Shown: positions 18,701 through 26,960, numbered from the stretch's first letter. The stretch is DNA of 40,328 nucleotides from Opitutia bacterium Tous-C10FEB (GCA_002304425.1 NEUY01000004.1:1-40328), one strand, 5' to 3'. Made by a program: numbers and translations. The notes: a model not told the origin generated them from the letters alone.

Positions 18701-19197
18701 GTATCACCCTTGAAGGCGGTGACGCCAAAGCTGGTCGCGAGCTTTTCAATAATCACCCCGTCATGCAGTGCAGTCGCTGCCATCGCGATAGTGATGAGCC
18801 CGGTGGCGAAGCCGGGCCAAATCTCGCCGGCATCGGTGGCCGTGAATCACGAGCGTACATATTGCAGTCCATCCTCAAGCCTAGCGCCAAATTCGCCGTT
18901 GGGTTTGAAATTGCTACCATCACGAAAAAGAACGGCGCGGTGTTGGTTGGCACCATTAGCGAGCGCAATGAAAAGATTGTGCGCCTGCGGACGAGCGCGA
19001 CCGATCCAGTGGAAATTGCCCAAGCAGATATCCAAAGTCTCTTTTCAGCCCCCTCAGCGATGCCGGAAATTGCGGCGCTCGTCATGACTAAAACCGAGAT
19101 TCGCGATCTGGTCGCGGCAGTCGCCGCGTTGCGCACGGTTTCTCAGCGCAACGAATTAACCCCGCCCCGCGCGCTGCTGGCGCCACCGACGGACTAA
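15745..19197 (+). CDS. PVC-type membrane-bound dehydrogenase with HEAT repeats and haem-binding CxxCH domain
   Basis: 1150 residues. The N-terminal segment (about 1-32, hydrophobic LMATGLLTLSFMALCLQA) is a signal peptide or membrane anchor. Residues about 75-480 form a glucose/sorbosone-dehydrogenase-like beta-propeller starting at LPPGLKASLWAAEP, with blades such as DGRIYYSIGDRGA and TGDNDSDQGDQ. About 490-960 is a solenoid of HEAT-like repeats (WRVRLEAQFTLAE, DEVRAQAAKLLG, ARVKFFAAQSLG). The C-terminal cytochrome-like domain has CSRCH with Cys1009, Cys1012 and His1013 for covalent haem. This architecture is a hallmark of Planctomycetes and Verrucomicrobia and acts in the periplasm, probably oxidising sugars and passing electrons to haem. 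It sits beside sugar-catabolic genes, including an exported isomerase-like protein. Confidence 0.92.
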   Translation: MFSYSPRLAFRELTLMATGLLTLSFMALCLQADEIVEMETDLHGIVGKLKGPAREYVTEVNPASDEGQLALTRMQLPPGLKASLWAAEPMLVNPVAFNFDEQGRIFVAETNRYGTSVLDIRNYMWSLEDDLANRNQTDFLASVRRNFGEANVKELSKESERLTLLEDTNGDGVADKSSVYADNFRASLDGIASGVLARRGEIWFTSIPSLWHFTGKNQADTRTELHRGYGVRFNYTGHDMHGLIFGPDGRIYYSIGDRGACVTTQEGTLIEAPDTGSVFRCYPDGSHLELFATGLRNPQSLLFTENGDLFTGDNDSDQGDQERLVHVVENGDSGWRVGYQFAPQGHAGPWNAERLWRPRHPSQPAYLLPPICNIEDGPSGIAYYPGTGLNADYAGQIFITHFKGSIPRSGIYTYKLQPAGASYTVKETAPFLTHALPTDVRFGPDGRLYYSDWAEGWPKSKRGRIYAIFDPTHVNDPIVKSTQQLIASDYSKKTSQELAELLTHPDWRVRLEAQFTLAESGAKGIQIFNGVATNPASHPLARRHAVWGLGQLASKFPGALTALRPLLQSDDDEVRAQAAKLLGDYHDTPIANGLVASLNDPSARVKFFAAQSLGKMHHTDATSALIAAVRINNDADAYLRHALVLGLVGCATPTQLAASAKDDSRAVRLGAVLALRRLKSSAIAEFLTDSDPLIIREAALAINDEPIPTALAALAALSGKPVANEATMLRALNAHFRLGTSADAAALASYAVRADAPAKLRAEALTLLTLWSKPPARDRLVGIYRPLPEKNRPTSAIIAALEPHLASLLTDASPESVKSATITALVKLKLASASGNLLALVANAAEPLDVRVAALRALHQLGAAQLGSAIEVALMAKEPELRLTALPLSIQLAPKTAIAILVKLLANGTVLEKRAAFKALGTAPQAEADDVLLLQLDRLATGQIEPSAQLELVEAATLRPDSRVKQALLARAALLAQDPDPLAAFRITLEGGDAKAGRELFNNHPVMQCSRCHRDSDEPGGEAGPNLAGIGGRESRAYILQSILKPSAKFAVGFEIATITKKNGAVLVGTISERNEKIVRLRTSATDPVEIAQADIQSLFSAPSAMPEIAALVMTKTEIRDLVAAVAALRTVSQRNELTPPRALLAPPTD

Positions 19198-19246
19198 AGT
19201 CAAAATTGACCGGAGCCGCTTCGGCACAAAATTCACCCGCTGAAAT

Positions 19247-19321
19247 TGGTAGCCTTACGGGGAATCGAACCCCGGTTAACGAATTGAGAATCCGCTGTCC
19301 TAGCCGCTAGACGATAAGGCC
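19247..19321 (-). tRNA. tRNA-Glu (anticodon CTC)
   Basis: A complete cloverleaf reads on the minus strand. The acceptor stem is GGCCTTA/TAAGGCT with a G-U first pair. The D arm is GTCT...GGAC, and the anticodon stem GCGGA/TTCGT carries loop TTCTCAA, giving anticodon CTC (codon GAG). The variable region is short, and the T arm is CGGGG-TTCGATT-CCCCG. The 3' CCA is encoded. The TCGTCTAG D-arm start is typical of tRNA-Glu. It lies downstream of ndk, beyond a terminator-like hairpin. Confidence 0.95.
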
Positions 19322-19330
19322 AAAAATCTG

Positions 19331-19373
19331 AAAAAGCAGAAAAGCGCACCCGACCTGCGGGCGTCAAGTGCGC
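19331..19373 (-). terminator. Terminator-like hairpin downstream of ndk
   Basis: On the minus strand, GCGCAC and GTGCGC arms (19344-19373), extended by a GAC/GTC pair across a small internal loop, are followed by TTTTCTGCTTTTT. It lies 8 bp after the ndk stop and 22 bp before the 5' end of tRNA-Glu. It is probably the ndk terminator; readthrough into the tRNA cannot be excluded. Confidence 0.6.
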
Positions 19374-19380
19374 AGTATAA

Positions 19381-19800
19381 TTAGGCGTTGAAGAGCTCGT
19401 CCGCCTTAAAGAAACGCGCCAATTCCGCTTGGGCGTTCTCATCGGTATCGGAAGCATGACAAACATTTTTCATCATCTCGGTGCCAAAATCACCGCGGAT
19501 GGTGCCCTTCGCGGCCTTGCGGGAATCGGTCGGCCCAAGCAAATCGCGCACTTTCTGCACGATTCCATCGCCTTCGAGCGCCAACATAATGACCGCTCGT
19601 GAACTCATGAATTGCTCGATCTCAGGATAGAAAGGCTTATCCGCGACATGGGCATAATGCGTGCGCAACAGGGCCGGCGTCAGGCGGGCCATCTTGCACC
19701 CGACTACGGTGAAGCCGGCATGTTCAAAGCGATTAAGCACATTACCGGCATGGCGTTGGGCCATGCAGTCCGGCTTTAAAATGATGAAGGTTCTCTGCAT
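19381..19800 (-). CDS. ndk: Nucleoside diphosphate kinase
   Basis: 139 residues from ATG 19800 (MQRTFIILKPD), the standard start of the family; the longer open frame upstream overlaps the photolyase end and is not conserved. It transfers the gamma phosphate between NTPs and NDPs through the phospho-histidine His115 in KNVCHASD (usually NVxHGSD, so Ala replaces the common Gly). TIRGDFG near residue 100 and the LLGPTDSRKA segment are typical. It is cytosolic. It begins about 58 bp after the photolyase stop on the same strand. Confidence 0.95.
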   Translation of the reverse strand: MQRTFIILKPDCMAQRHAGNVLNRFEHAGFTVVGCKMARLTPALLRTHYAHVADKPFYPEIEQFMSSRAVIMLALEGDGIVQKVRDLLGPTDSRKAAKGTIRGDFGTEMMKNVCHASDTDENAQAELARFFKADELFNA

Positions 19801-19858
19801 ATAGACGGGCCAACATACTTTTCGCGCTTGGTTTGAAAAGCCCTGATTTAAGGAATCT

Positions 19859-21304
19859 TTAAATCTGCGGCGCCCGCATCGCTTGCAATGCCGCCAGCGC
19901 CTCAACTCGCGCTTCTCCATGATTAACTATAGGTTGCGGATAATCTACCCCGAGTTTAACCCCAGCAATTGCCAAGACTGCACTCGGGGCGGCCCAAGGC
20001 TCATGCAGAAACTCGGTTGGCACTCGACTTAACTCCGGCACCCAACGCCTGACATAACTGCCCTCTGGATCAAACTTCACTCCTTGGAGAATCGGATTAA
20101 AAATGCGAAAATAAGGAGCCGCATCAGCCCCACAGCCCGCCGTCCATTGCCAGCCCAGCGTGTTGCTGGCCAGGTCAGCGTCGAGGAGCGTGTCCCAGAA
20201 CCAAGCAGCTCCATCGCGCCATGAAATCCGCAGATGCTTCACTAAGAATGAGGCCACAATCATCCGTACGCGATTATGCATCCAACCGGTCGCCCACAGT
20301 TGCCGGAGCCCCGCATCGACGATCGGGTATCCGGTCCGCCCGCGTTGCCAGGCCTGCAGCTGCGGCGCATCACTCCGCCACGGGAAGGCGGTGAAATCAG
20401 ACCGCAACGGTTCCTCCGGGGTATGCGGAAAATGATACAATAAATGGTGCGCAAATTCACGCCAACCAACTTCGCTGAGAAATACCTGCTCCCCGCGACT
20501 TGTGGGAAAAACCCCGGAGTCTTTTGAGCGGGCGCGCACTGCCGCCCAAATCTGCCGCGGACCTATTTCGCCAAAATGAAGATAAGGCGACAGCGAGGAC
20601 GTCCCCGCCAGATCAGGCCGGTTACGTTCGTCGGCATACTGGTCAATGGCCCCACTTGTGAATTTTTTTAGCCGGTGGACCGCCGCCGCTTCCCCTGGTT
20701 GCCAAGCCGCCGCCAAACCAGCGTCCCATTTGACTGTGGGCAGCAACCCGAGCGCGGCCGAATTAAGTGAAGTCGGCCAGCGGGCGGGGGCGGAAAATTC
20801 TCCGCGCGGAAGCTTAACCGGATCCTCGACCGGAAGCGCGAGGCAATGCTTCCAAAAAGGAGTAAAGACCTGGAACGGTCGGCCCGATTTATTTTGAATA
20901 GTATGCGGTTCAAACAGGAGCGCGGCATTAAAGCTCTGCGCGGTCACGCCCGCCGCCGCCAGGGTAGCTTTAATGATTTTATCACAGGCGATCGCGGCGG
21001 GCTCGTAGTTACGATTCCAATAAACTTTGGTCGCCCCGGTCGTCTTCAGCAGATCCTGCAAAACCGCCCCGCTCTCGCCTTTAGCTAACAGCAAGCGTGA
21101 GCCGCGCTCGCGTAGCGCTTCATCCAATTTTTCCAGTGAATGATGCAGCCACCAACGACTCGCTCCACCGAGCGGCCAGCGGCCAGCCCGGGCTTCATCC
21201 CAAATATAGACGGGCAAAATAGCGCCTTCGACCAAGGCCGCGGCGAGCGCGGGATTATCCTGCAGCCGTAGATCCTGCCGAAACCAGACGATCGTTAAAG
21301 CCAT
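19859..21304 (-). CDS. phrB: Deoxyribodipyrimidine (cyclobutane) photolyase, class I
   Basis: 481 residues from ATG 21304 (MALTIVWFRQDLRLQDNPAL). The N-terminal alpha/beta antenna domain covers about 1-130. The C-terminal helical FAD domain shows TSSLSPYLHFGEIGPRQ, GWREFAHHLLYHFPHTP, GYPIVDAGLRQLWATGWMHNRVRM and LGWQWTAGCGADAAPYFRIFNP. The WMHNRVRM and Trp-rich segments are those of light-dependent DNA repair enzymes that split UV-induced pyrimidine dimers. The length is normal. It starts 13 bp after the glgA stop, so the two may share a transcript, and an alternative longer start would run into glgA. Confidence 0.93.
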   Translation of the reverse strand: MALTIVWFRQDLRLQDNPALAAALVEGAILPVYIWDEARAGRWPLGGASRWWLHHSLEKLDEALRERGSRLLLAKGESGAVLQDLLKTTGATKVYWNRNYEPAAIACDKIIKATLAAAGVTAQSFNAALLFEPHTIQNKSGRPFQVFTPFWKHCLALPVEDPVKLPRGEFSAPARWPTSLNSAALGLLPTVKWDAGLAAAWQPGEAAAVHRLKKFTSGAIDQYADERNRPDLAGTSSLSPYLHFGEIGPRQIWAAVRARSKDSGVFPTSRGEQVFLSEVGWREFAHHLLYHFPHTPEEPLRSDFTAFPWRSDAPQLQAWQRGRTGYPIVDAGLRQLWATGWMHNRVRMIVASFLVKHLRISWRDGAAWFWDTLLDADLASNTLGWQWTAGCGADAAPYFRIFNPILQGVKFDPEGSYVRRWVPELSRVPTEFLHEPWAAPSAVLAIAGVKLGVDYPQPIVNHGEARVEALAALQAMRAPQI

Positions 21305-21317
21305 GACCCAACCTAGC

Positions 21318-22760
21318 TCAAAGTGCCGCCATGTAAAGTTGCTCGTAAGCCCCGACGGCTTTAGTCCAAGAAAAATCGCATAACATCGCGCGACGCTGAA
21401 CGGCGGCATAAGCCGGCTTTTGCCCAAACAATTCGAGCGCACGCTGCAAGGCCGCCGCGAACTCGGTCGGCGCCGCGACCGTGATAATGCCGGTGCCAGT
21501 AGCCGGACTAACGGCGTAATCTGTCACGGTATCCACCAGCCCCCCCACGTTGCTCACAATCGGCACGGTGCCATAGGCCTGACTATACATTTGATTAAGC
21601 CCGCAGGGTTCAAAGAGCGAAGGCATTAAAAAGAAATCAGCCCCCGCCTCTACCAAATGGCTCATGGCCTCATCATGGCGCAGGCAAATGCCCACCTTCG
21701 TGGGATAGGCCGTCGCTAACTTTTGAAACAACTCTTCGTAGGCTTTTTCGCCAGAGCCCAAGACGACGAGGCGGCAATTTTCTTTCGCGAAAAATTCCTT
21801 AGCCGCGAGGACCAGATCTAAACCCTTAGCCGCAGTAAAGCGACAAACCATGCCGAAAATAGGTCCTTTAAATTTGGCGCTCCAACCAAATTCCTTCAGC
21901 AGCTCAGCTCGACAAATCGCTTTACCCTTAAGATTGGTGGCGCTGTAGCGCGCGGGCAGACATTGGTCCGTCGCTGGATTCCAGACCGCGGTGTCGATCC
22001 CATTTAATAAACCGTGCAAATCATCGAGCCGTGTGGCGATGACGCCATCCAATCCATAACCGAATTCGGGGGTTTGAATTTCTTTAGCATATCGCGGACT
22101 GACGGTTGTCACGAGATCGGCAAAAATAATTCCTCCCTTCAACATGCAAATTTGATCGTAATACTCCAAACCATCGATGCTCATGAGCTCATCCGGCAGA
22201 TTGGTCAGCGCATAGGACTTCCTCGGGAAAATTCCTTGGTACGCGATATTATGAATCGTAAATACAGTTTTGAGCGCGAGCGTAACCTCGTAGCGGCGCT
22301 CAGCCTCGCGCAAGAAAATCGGCAGCAGACTCGTTTGCCAATCATGACAGTGGACAATATCCGCCTTAAAATCGGTCAGCCGCAACAATTCGACGACGGC
22401 TTTTTGAAAGAAAATAAAACGGGCATCATTATCATCGTAATCACGCGTCCCGGTCCCGTAAGGCCGTTGGCGGTCGAAAAATTCTTCGCGGCAAATCAAG
22501 TAAAGCGTCAGACCCGCGCGTGGTTTAAGCGTATAAACCTCTCCACTTAAAAAAGTATCCCCCATTTCCACCTTAAATTGGTGACTGGATTGAGCCTCGG
22601 CCACATGCGGACCAGCGCGTACCGTCCGATAGCCAGGCAGAAAAACCGCCAACTCATGGCCGCGATCCGCGAGGGCTCCCGTCAACGCCGCTACGGCGTC
22701 CGCCAATCCCCCCGTTTTTATATAGGGAAACAATTCACTCGTCGCATGAACAATTCGCAT
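21318..22760 (-). CDS. glgA: Glycogen synthase (ADP-glucose type)
   Basis: 480 residues, the usual bacterial GlgA size. The ADP-glucose-binding KTGGLADA motif is at about 15-22. The GT5 N-terminal half has CHDWQTSLLPIFL and TIHNIAYQGIFP. The GT-B C-terminal half carries GMVCRFTAAKGLDLV and the LMPSLFEPCGLNQMYSQAYGTVPIVSNVGGL active-site segment. It elongates alpha-1,4-glucan for carbon storage. No other glg gene lies in the window. It is divergent from rnr with about 95 bp between them. Confidence 0.95.
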   Translation of the reverse strand: MRIVHATSELFPYIKTGGLADAVAALTGALADRGHELAVFLPGYRTVRAGPHVAEAQSSHQFKVEMGDTFLSGEVYTLKPRAGLTLYLICREEFFDRQRPYGTGTRDYDDNDARFIFFQKAVVELLRLTDFKADIVHCHDWQTSLLPIFLREAERRYEVTLALKTVFTIHNIAYQGIFPRKSYALTNLPDELMSIDGLEYYDQICMLKGGIIFADLVTTVSPRYAKEIQTPEFGYGLDGVIATRLDDLHGLLNGIDTAVWNPATDQCLPARYSATNLKGKAICRAELLKEFGWSAKFKGPIFGMVCRFTAAKGLDLVLAAKEFFAKENCRLVVLGSGEKAYEELFQKLATAYPTKVGICLRHDEAMSHLVEAGADFFLMPSLFEPCGLNQMYSQAYGTVPIVSNVGGLVDTVTDYAVSPATGTGIITVAAPTEFAAALQRALELFGQKPAYAAVQRRAMLCDFSWTKAVGAYEQLYMAAL

Positions 22761-22856
22761 ATTGCCACCCTACCGGCCAACCCGCATGGTTCCACCAGAA
22801 AATTATGGGGATCGTTACGCCGGGGTAAATTCCACTGGCCCCCGTAGTCCTGCCTC

Positions 22857-25097
22857 ATGAGTTATTCTGACCGTCTTCTCTCCCATCTTAAACGCCGCGG
22901 CTACCTGCCCGCCGCTTCCGCAACCATCGCCAAAGAGTGGCGCCTCAATCCCAAGGATCGCCGCAAGTTTGCCCAGCAAGTGGACGAACTTATCCGCACC
23001 GGGCAAATTGCGGTCATTAAAGGCGATCGCCTTTGCGTGCCGAGCGAGGCCGATCTGGTTACCGGAAAAATAAATTTCCGCCAAAAAGGCTCCGCGATGG
23101 TGGCGCCCGAGGTCAAAGTAACCGAACCCCGCAAGCCGGCTATTTTTATATCAGGGGAAGACACGGGGGTAGCGTTACAGGGCGACACCGTCATTGTGCG
23201 CCTTCGCTCACCCAAAGAACGCGATTTTCCGCATTTCTTAAAACCGGGCGAACAAGCCGGACGCGTGATCAAAATCCTCGCTCGCGGGGCCGCCACGATC
23301 ACCGGATCACTCCAAAAAGCCCCGACTTATTTTTACGTCATTTCGGATGATCCGCGGATGAATCATAATATCATCGTGGCTGATCCCACAAAGGGCGGGC
23401 TCAAGCCTCCCGCCATGGTGGGCGACAAAGTGGTCGTTAAACTCAACGAGTGGAAGGATCGGCAACAAAATCCCGACGGCGTGATTGTCGAGCGACTGGG
23501 CAAAACTTTCGAGCCCCGCGCCGAACTGGCCGCCATCTACCACAAATATAATCTCACCCCCATCTTCCCGCCCGAGGTGGCCCGCGAAGCCACCAGTCTG
23601 CCCAGCGCCGTCAGCTCGGGCGATCTGACTGGCCGCCGCGATTATCGCGCGATCCCGACCTTCACCATCGACCCCGACGACGCCAAGGATTTTGACGATG
23701 CGCTCTCCGTCGAATATCTCGAGGGCGGCGACATTCGCATCGGCGTCCATATCGCCGACGTTAGCCATTATGTTAAGCCCGGCACCGCCCTGGATCGCGA
23801 AGCCCAGAATCGCGGTAATTCCACTTATCTCGTCGGCACAGTTATCCCCATGCTGCCAGAGAAATTGTCCAACGGGCTATGTTCGCTCGTGGAGGCTCAA
23901 GATCGTTTAACCAAAGCCGCACTCTTTACTTTCAGCGCGAGCGGTCGCCTCAAAGAAACCGCCTTCGCGAACACCGTTATCCGCAGCGTGAAGCGCATGA
24001 CCTACAAACAGGCTTTCGCGCTGATGTTTGAGGACGATTTTAATAAAATCCGCCAACTTCCCCTACCCGCGGCCCATCAAACGGGGGCAACGGGACGGGC
24101 CTTCAATGAGCTCTCACAGCAGGAACTCGCCGACCTGCAAAAATGGGTGCGTCAGCTGTGGACCATTGGTCAAAAACTCCGCCAAGAACGCATGCGCGGC
24201 GGCAGCCTCGATCTCGATATGCCCGAAACCAAAATCTTCGTCGATGCCGAGGGCTACGCTGATCGCATCGAGCTGATTCATAATGATGAAAGCCACCAGT
24301 TGATCGAAGAGTTTATGCTGATGGCGAATGAAGCGGTGGCCCAGTTGACGCGTTCGCATCACCTCCCCTCCTTGTATCGCGTGCACGACGACCCCGACGA
24401 GGAGAAGCTTAACGACTATCGCCAGTTCCTCACCACCTTCGGCCTCAAAGTGAGTAATTTAGCCCAACGCGCGGAAGTTGTCCGCCTCCTGACCCTGCTC
24501 AAGGAGCACCCGCAAGGCTATATCCTCCGCACCCAATTACTGCGCTCCATGCGCAAAGCGTGTTACCGCGCCTCACCTGACGGGCATTACGGCCTTAATA
24601 AAAAAGATTACACGCACTTCACGTCACCCATTCGTCGCTACTCTGACTTAGTGGTCCACCGAGTCTTTGATGCGTACCTCGCCAAACATAAAGGCGGCCA
24701 CGGCAATCCCGCCAGTTACCGCATCGCCCAAGTAGATAATCTCGCCGAACATTTGAGCCTCACCGAAATCAACAGCACGGAAGCCGAGCGAGATTCCGTT
24801 AAGGTGAAACTTATGGAGTATTTTGAGCGCGAGACGGAAAAAAAGAAAAAGACGCTTTTCACCGCGATCATCACCGACGTGCGCAACCATGGTTTTTTCA
24901 TCGAAGTCGCCGAAGCCGGGGCTTTCGGCATGGTGCCCGTCTCCTCACTCAAAGATGACTTTTACGTCCTCAACGGAGCGGGCACCGCTTTCATCGGCCG
25001 CAAGAGCAAACGAAAATTCGAGCTCGGCCACAAAGTCCAAGTCGTCGTGGACAAAGTAGATCGGCAGAAACGCTTGATCGATTTCACCGTGCCTTGA
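22857..25097 (+). CDS. rnr: Ribonuclease R (RNB-family 3'-5' exoribonuclease)
   Basis: 746 residues. An N-terminal winged-helix-like region (about 1-65) and cold-shock/OB domains (about 66-215) precede the RNB catalytic domain. That domain begins around 260 and contains IDPDDAKDFDDALSV (Asp272, Asp275, Asp280, Asp281) and the HFTSPIRRYSDLVVHR motif. A C-terminal S1 domain follows (about 670-745, FTAIITDVRNHGFFIEV). It degrades structured RNA processively. The length and domain set are those of RNase R rather than RNase II. Its neighbours do not suggest a special role. Confidence 0.95.
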   Translation: MSYSDRLLSHLKRRGYLPAASATIAKEWRLNPKDRRKFAQQVDELIRTGQIAVIKGDRLCVPSEADLVTGKINFRQKGSAMVAPEVKVTEPRKPAIFISGEDTGVALQGDTVIVRLRSPKERDFPHFLKPGEQAGRVIKILARGAATITGSLQKAPTYFYVISDDPRMNHNIIVADPTKGGLKPPAMVGDKVVVKLNEWKDRQQNPDGVIVERLGKTFEPRAELAAIYHKYNLTPIFPPEVAREATSLPSAVSSGDLTGRRDYRAIPTFTIDPDDAKDFDDALSVEYLEGGDIRIGVHIADVSHYVKPGTALDREAQNRGNSTYLVGTVIPMLPEKLSNGLCSLVEAQDRLTKAALFTFSASGRLKETAFANTVIRSVKRMTYKQAFALMFEDDFNKIRQLPLPAAHQTGATGRAFNELSQQELADLQKWVRQLWTIGQKLRQERMRGGSLDLDMPETKIFVDAEGYADRIELIHNDESHQLIEEFMLMANEAVAQLTRSHHLPSLYRVHDDPDEEKLNDYRQFLTTFGLKVSNLAQRAEVVRLLTLLKEHPQGYILRTQLLRSMRKACYRASPDGHYGLNKKDYTHFTSPIRRYSDLVVHRVFDAYLAKHKGGHGNPASYRIAQVDNLAEHLSLTEINSTEAERDSVKVKLMEYFERETEKKKKTLFTAIITDVRNHGFFIEVAEAGAFGMVPVSSLKDDFYVLNGAGTAFIGRKSKRKFELGHKVQVVVDKVDRQKRLIDFTVP

Positions 25098-25152
25098 CTC
25101 AGACCACGCCTTACTTACGCCGCAGCCCTGATTAATTTTAATCATTAAAAGC

Positions 25153-25680
25153 ATGAAGCACTACAATTTCACGGAGCAATTACACCGACTTTATCGCCAG
25201 GCCGTTAAACTGTGCGCCGCCGGTCAGCGCGGGGCCGAGACTTATTTTACGGCGGAGGAAAAAGCTTTTCTAGCCGCCAACGGCTGGACGGCCCAAAATT
25301 TGTATGACTATGCCGAAGATGAGTTAAATGGGGGCGAGCCCGGTTGGGACATTGCCCTGAGTATCGAGCTGATTCGCCGCGATTACTTCCTCAACGTTCA
25401 AGGCGGAAAATCGACCGGTAATTTTATTGATGAAAATGAGCTACCGGGAAAATCGATTCTCATCGCGGGGCTGCCTTGGTTGGCGCGACTCATTCCCAAA
25501 GCCCACGCTAAGCTGCGTGGCGAATTACCGACCTCGATGATGTATGCCTGTGGCGGGGATCGCGCATTTTTTCAACAACACGATATTCAACCCGCAGAAT
25601 TTCTGAGCCTCATCTGGCGTCACGGTAATAATCACGCCGCCATTAGCGACTGGGTCCAGCAACGCAGCCAGTCGCGCTGA
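25153..25680 (+). CDS. DUF5069-like conserved protein
   Basis: 175 residues, soluble, with no signal peptide. The C-terminal half (GLPWLARLIPKAHAKLRGELP, CGGDRAFF...FLSLIW) resembles DUF5069 proteins, a small family frequent in PVC and related bacteria with no known reaction. The N-terminal half (YFTAEEKAFLAANGW, LYDYAEDELNGGEPGWDIALSIE) is acidic and helical. It starts 55 bp after rnr on the same strand and may be read through from it. The family name is from recall of the pattern and was not searched. Confidence 0.6.
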   Translation: MKHYNFTEQLHRLYRQAVKLCAAGQRGAETYFTAEEKAFLAANGWTAQNLYDYAEDELNGGEPGWDIALSIELIRRDYFLNVQGGKSTGNFIDENELPGKSILIAGLPWLARLIPKAHAKLRGELPTSMMYACGGDRAFFQQHDIQPAEFLSLIWRHGNNHAAISDWVQQRSQSR

Positions 25681-25766
25681 CTAATTTAGCTGTGCCGTAA
25701 GATTCCCGTTCTAATCATATGGTTATGCTGACCGATAATCTTAAAGTTAATCGCGCCGTATCTTAA

Positions 25767-26145
25767 ACCGAGGCGGTCGACGACACGCTCACCGTGCGCC
25801 AAGTAACCGCCGCCGTTGAGGTGGGCCCAATTTAAAATTTAAGCGGCGCGGAAAACCGAGTGCAGGGCTCTGTTATCGATGGTATCAGCACGGCTTGGTT
25901 GCAGGAAATAACCCATGACCGCGGTCGCATCATGCAGAGTAATTTTTAATGATTACCCCCGACTGCACTCGACGGAAATTCCCGCGATGTCGGTGAATTT
26001 CATCCAGAGCGAAAATCCTCCGACCGGGCTAGGTGAGCCCGTCGACCCCGCCGTGCGGCCGGCAATCTGTAAGGCCATCTTTACCACCACCGGGCACCGC
26101 ATCAGACAATTGCCGATCAATAAAACTGATTTGCGGTGGAGTTAA
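25767..26145 (+). pseudogene. Remnant of a xanthine-dehydrogenase-family molybdopterin-binding subunit (IorB-like), C-terminal end
   Basis: Reading through stops gives a continuous match to the C-terminal end of isoquinoline 1-oxidoreductase beta-subunit-like proteins: LTVRQVTAAVEVG, a TAA at 25833, then SGAENRVQGSVIDGIS and GRIMQSNF. There a T-run (25943-25947) has gained one base, shifting the frame, and DYPRLHSTEIPAMSV, NPPTGLGEP and TTTGHRIRQLPI continue in the +1 frame to a TAA at 26143. Upstream of about 25767 the match fades (TAA at 25764), so most of the roughly 700-residue gene is gone. No small iron-sulfur subunit gene is adjacent. The remnant shows that the lineage once carried this molybdo-enzyme here. 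Confidence 0.8.
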
Positions 26146-26181
26146 GCCATCAACTAACGCGCTGATGGCTGCGGGCTATCC

Positions 26182-26529
26182 TCAGAACGGACGAAGATAG
26201 ACCATCACCACCGCCACAAGCAGGAGCAAAAGTGCCGCGAGACTTAGCGCGCCGCGCAAGTGAGCCTTCCGGTAGACGATGCCGCCCAAAGAAGCTAAGC
26301 CCAGCCAGCAAACGAATTTTACCAGCACCCAGCCCGTCGCGAAGGGAATTTTCTGGATGGTTAGCATCCCAAAACCGCTGACGAACATCAGTAAAGCAGC
26401 GATACCGGTAACCATTAACGTACGCTTGCGGTTGGCGGGATCAGGGTTCCCAAATGCCATGAAAGTGTGCGCCGTCAGCACGAGCAGGGAGAAAATGTGT
26501 AACAGTTGATAGTAGGGTAGTCTTTCCAT
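26182..26529 (-). CDS. Small four-helix integral membrane protein
   Basis: 115 residues with four predicted membrane helices: YQLLHIFSLLVLTAHTFMAF (about 7-26), TLMVTGIAALLMFVSGFGML (37-56), TGWVLVKFVCWLGLASLGGI (65-84) and LSLAALLLLLVAVVMVYL (95-112). A His in the first helix and the general layout recall SirB2-like or cytochrome-like small membrane proteins, but no function can be assigned. It lies alone in a gene-poor patch, convergent with the molybdo-enzyme pseudogene. Confidence 0.7.
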   Translation of the reverse strand: MERLPYYQLLHIFSLLVLTAHTFMAFGNPDPANRKRTLMVTGIAALLMFVSGFGMLTIQKIPFATGWVLVKFVCWLGLASLGGIVYRKAHLRGALSLAALLLLLVAVVMVYLRPF

Positions 26530-26960
26530 AGTGGGTGGGTTTTAAAAAATAACACTCCATTCGTGCCGTATACTCCGGAGCTCATGTCCTTTTTAAGTTA
26601 AAGGTGGGCACCACCCGACGGGCCTCCTGTCTTCCGATTTACGGCCTGACATCAGCCCGCCTGTCAGCGGTTCCCAAATTATAGCAAAGGCAAAGAGCGT
26701 TGGTGGAGCACCTCGAACACAACAGGGTGTTAAAGAAAAGCTATGCCACTTGATCCAGCCGTCAAATGCGAACCCGCGCACGGTTGAATATTCATCCAGC
26801 TTAGGGACAATATTCTGCCATAGAGGAACGCGGAGGCAGATTGACACGAATGCGGCAAAACATCTACGTTCGGAACTCATGACATCGCTGCAGGGTCTAA
26901 TTCAGATAATCGCGCTCCTCACTTTCGGCTATTTTTGCCGCTAAAATAATTAGCCTGACC
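26530..26960. other. Gene-poor stretch without recognisable content
   Basis: These 431 bp contain short open frames on both strands (for example 26593-26880 minus and 26750-26944 plus). Their translations show no domain, no plausible hydrophobic or charged pattern and no family resemblance. There is a short GGTGG-GCA-CCACC hairpin at about 26603-26615. Lying next to a pseudogene, the stretch may be eroded former coding sequence. Confidence 0.4.

Noticed and set aside
19801-19920. A 40-residue N-terminal extension of nucleoside diphosphate kinase
   Set aside because: It overlaps the photolyase 3' end, is not conserved in the family, and the standard start MQRTFIILKPD is present at 19800.
26593-26880. 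A 95-codon minus-strand frame in the gene-poor stretch
   Set aside because: Its translation shows no domain or conserved-looking pattern and its residue composition is unlike the neighbouring proteins; not supportable as a gene.
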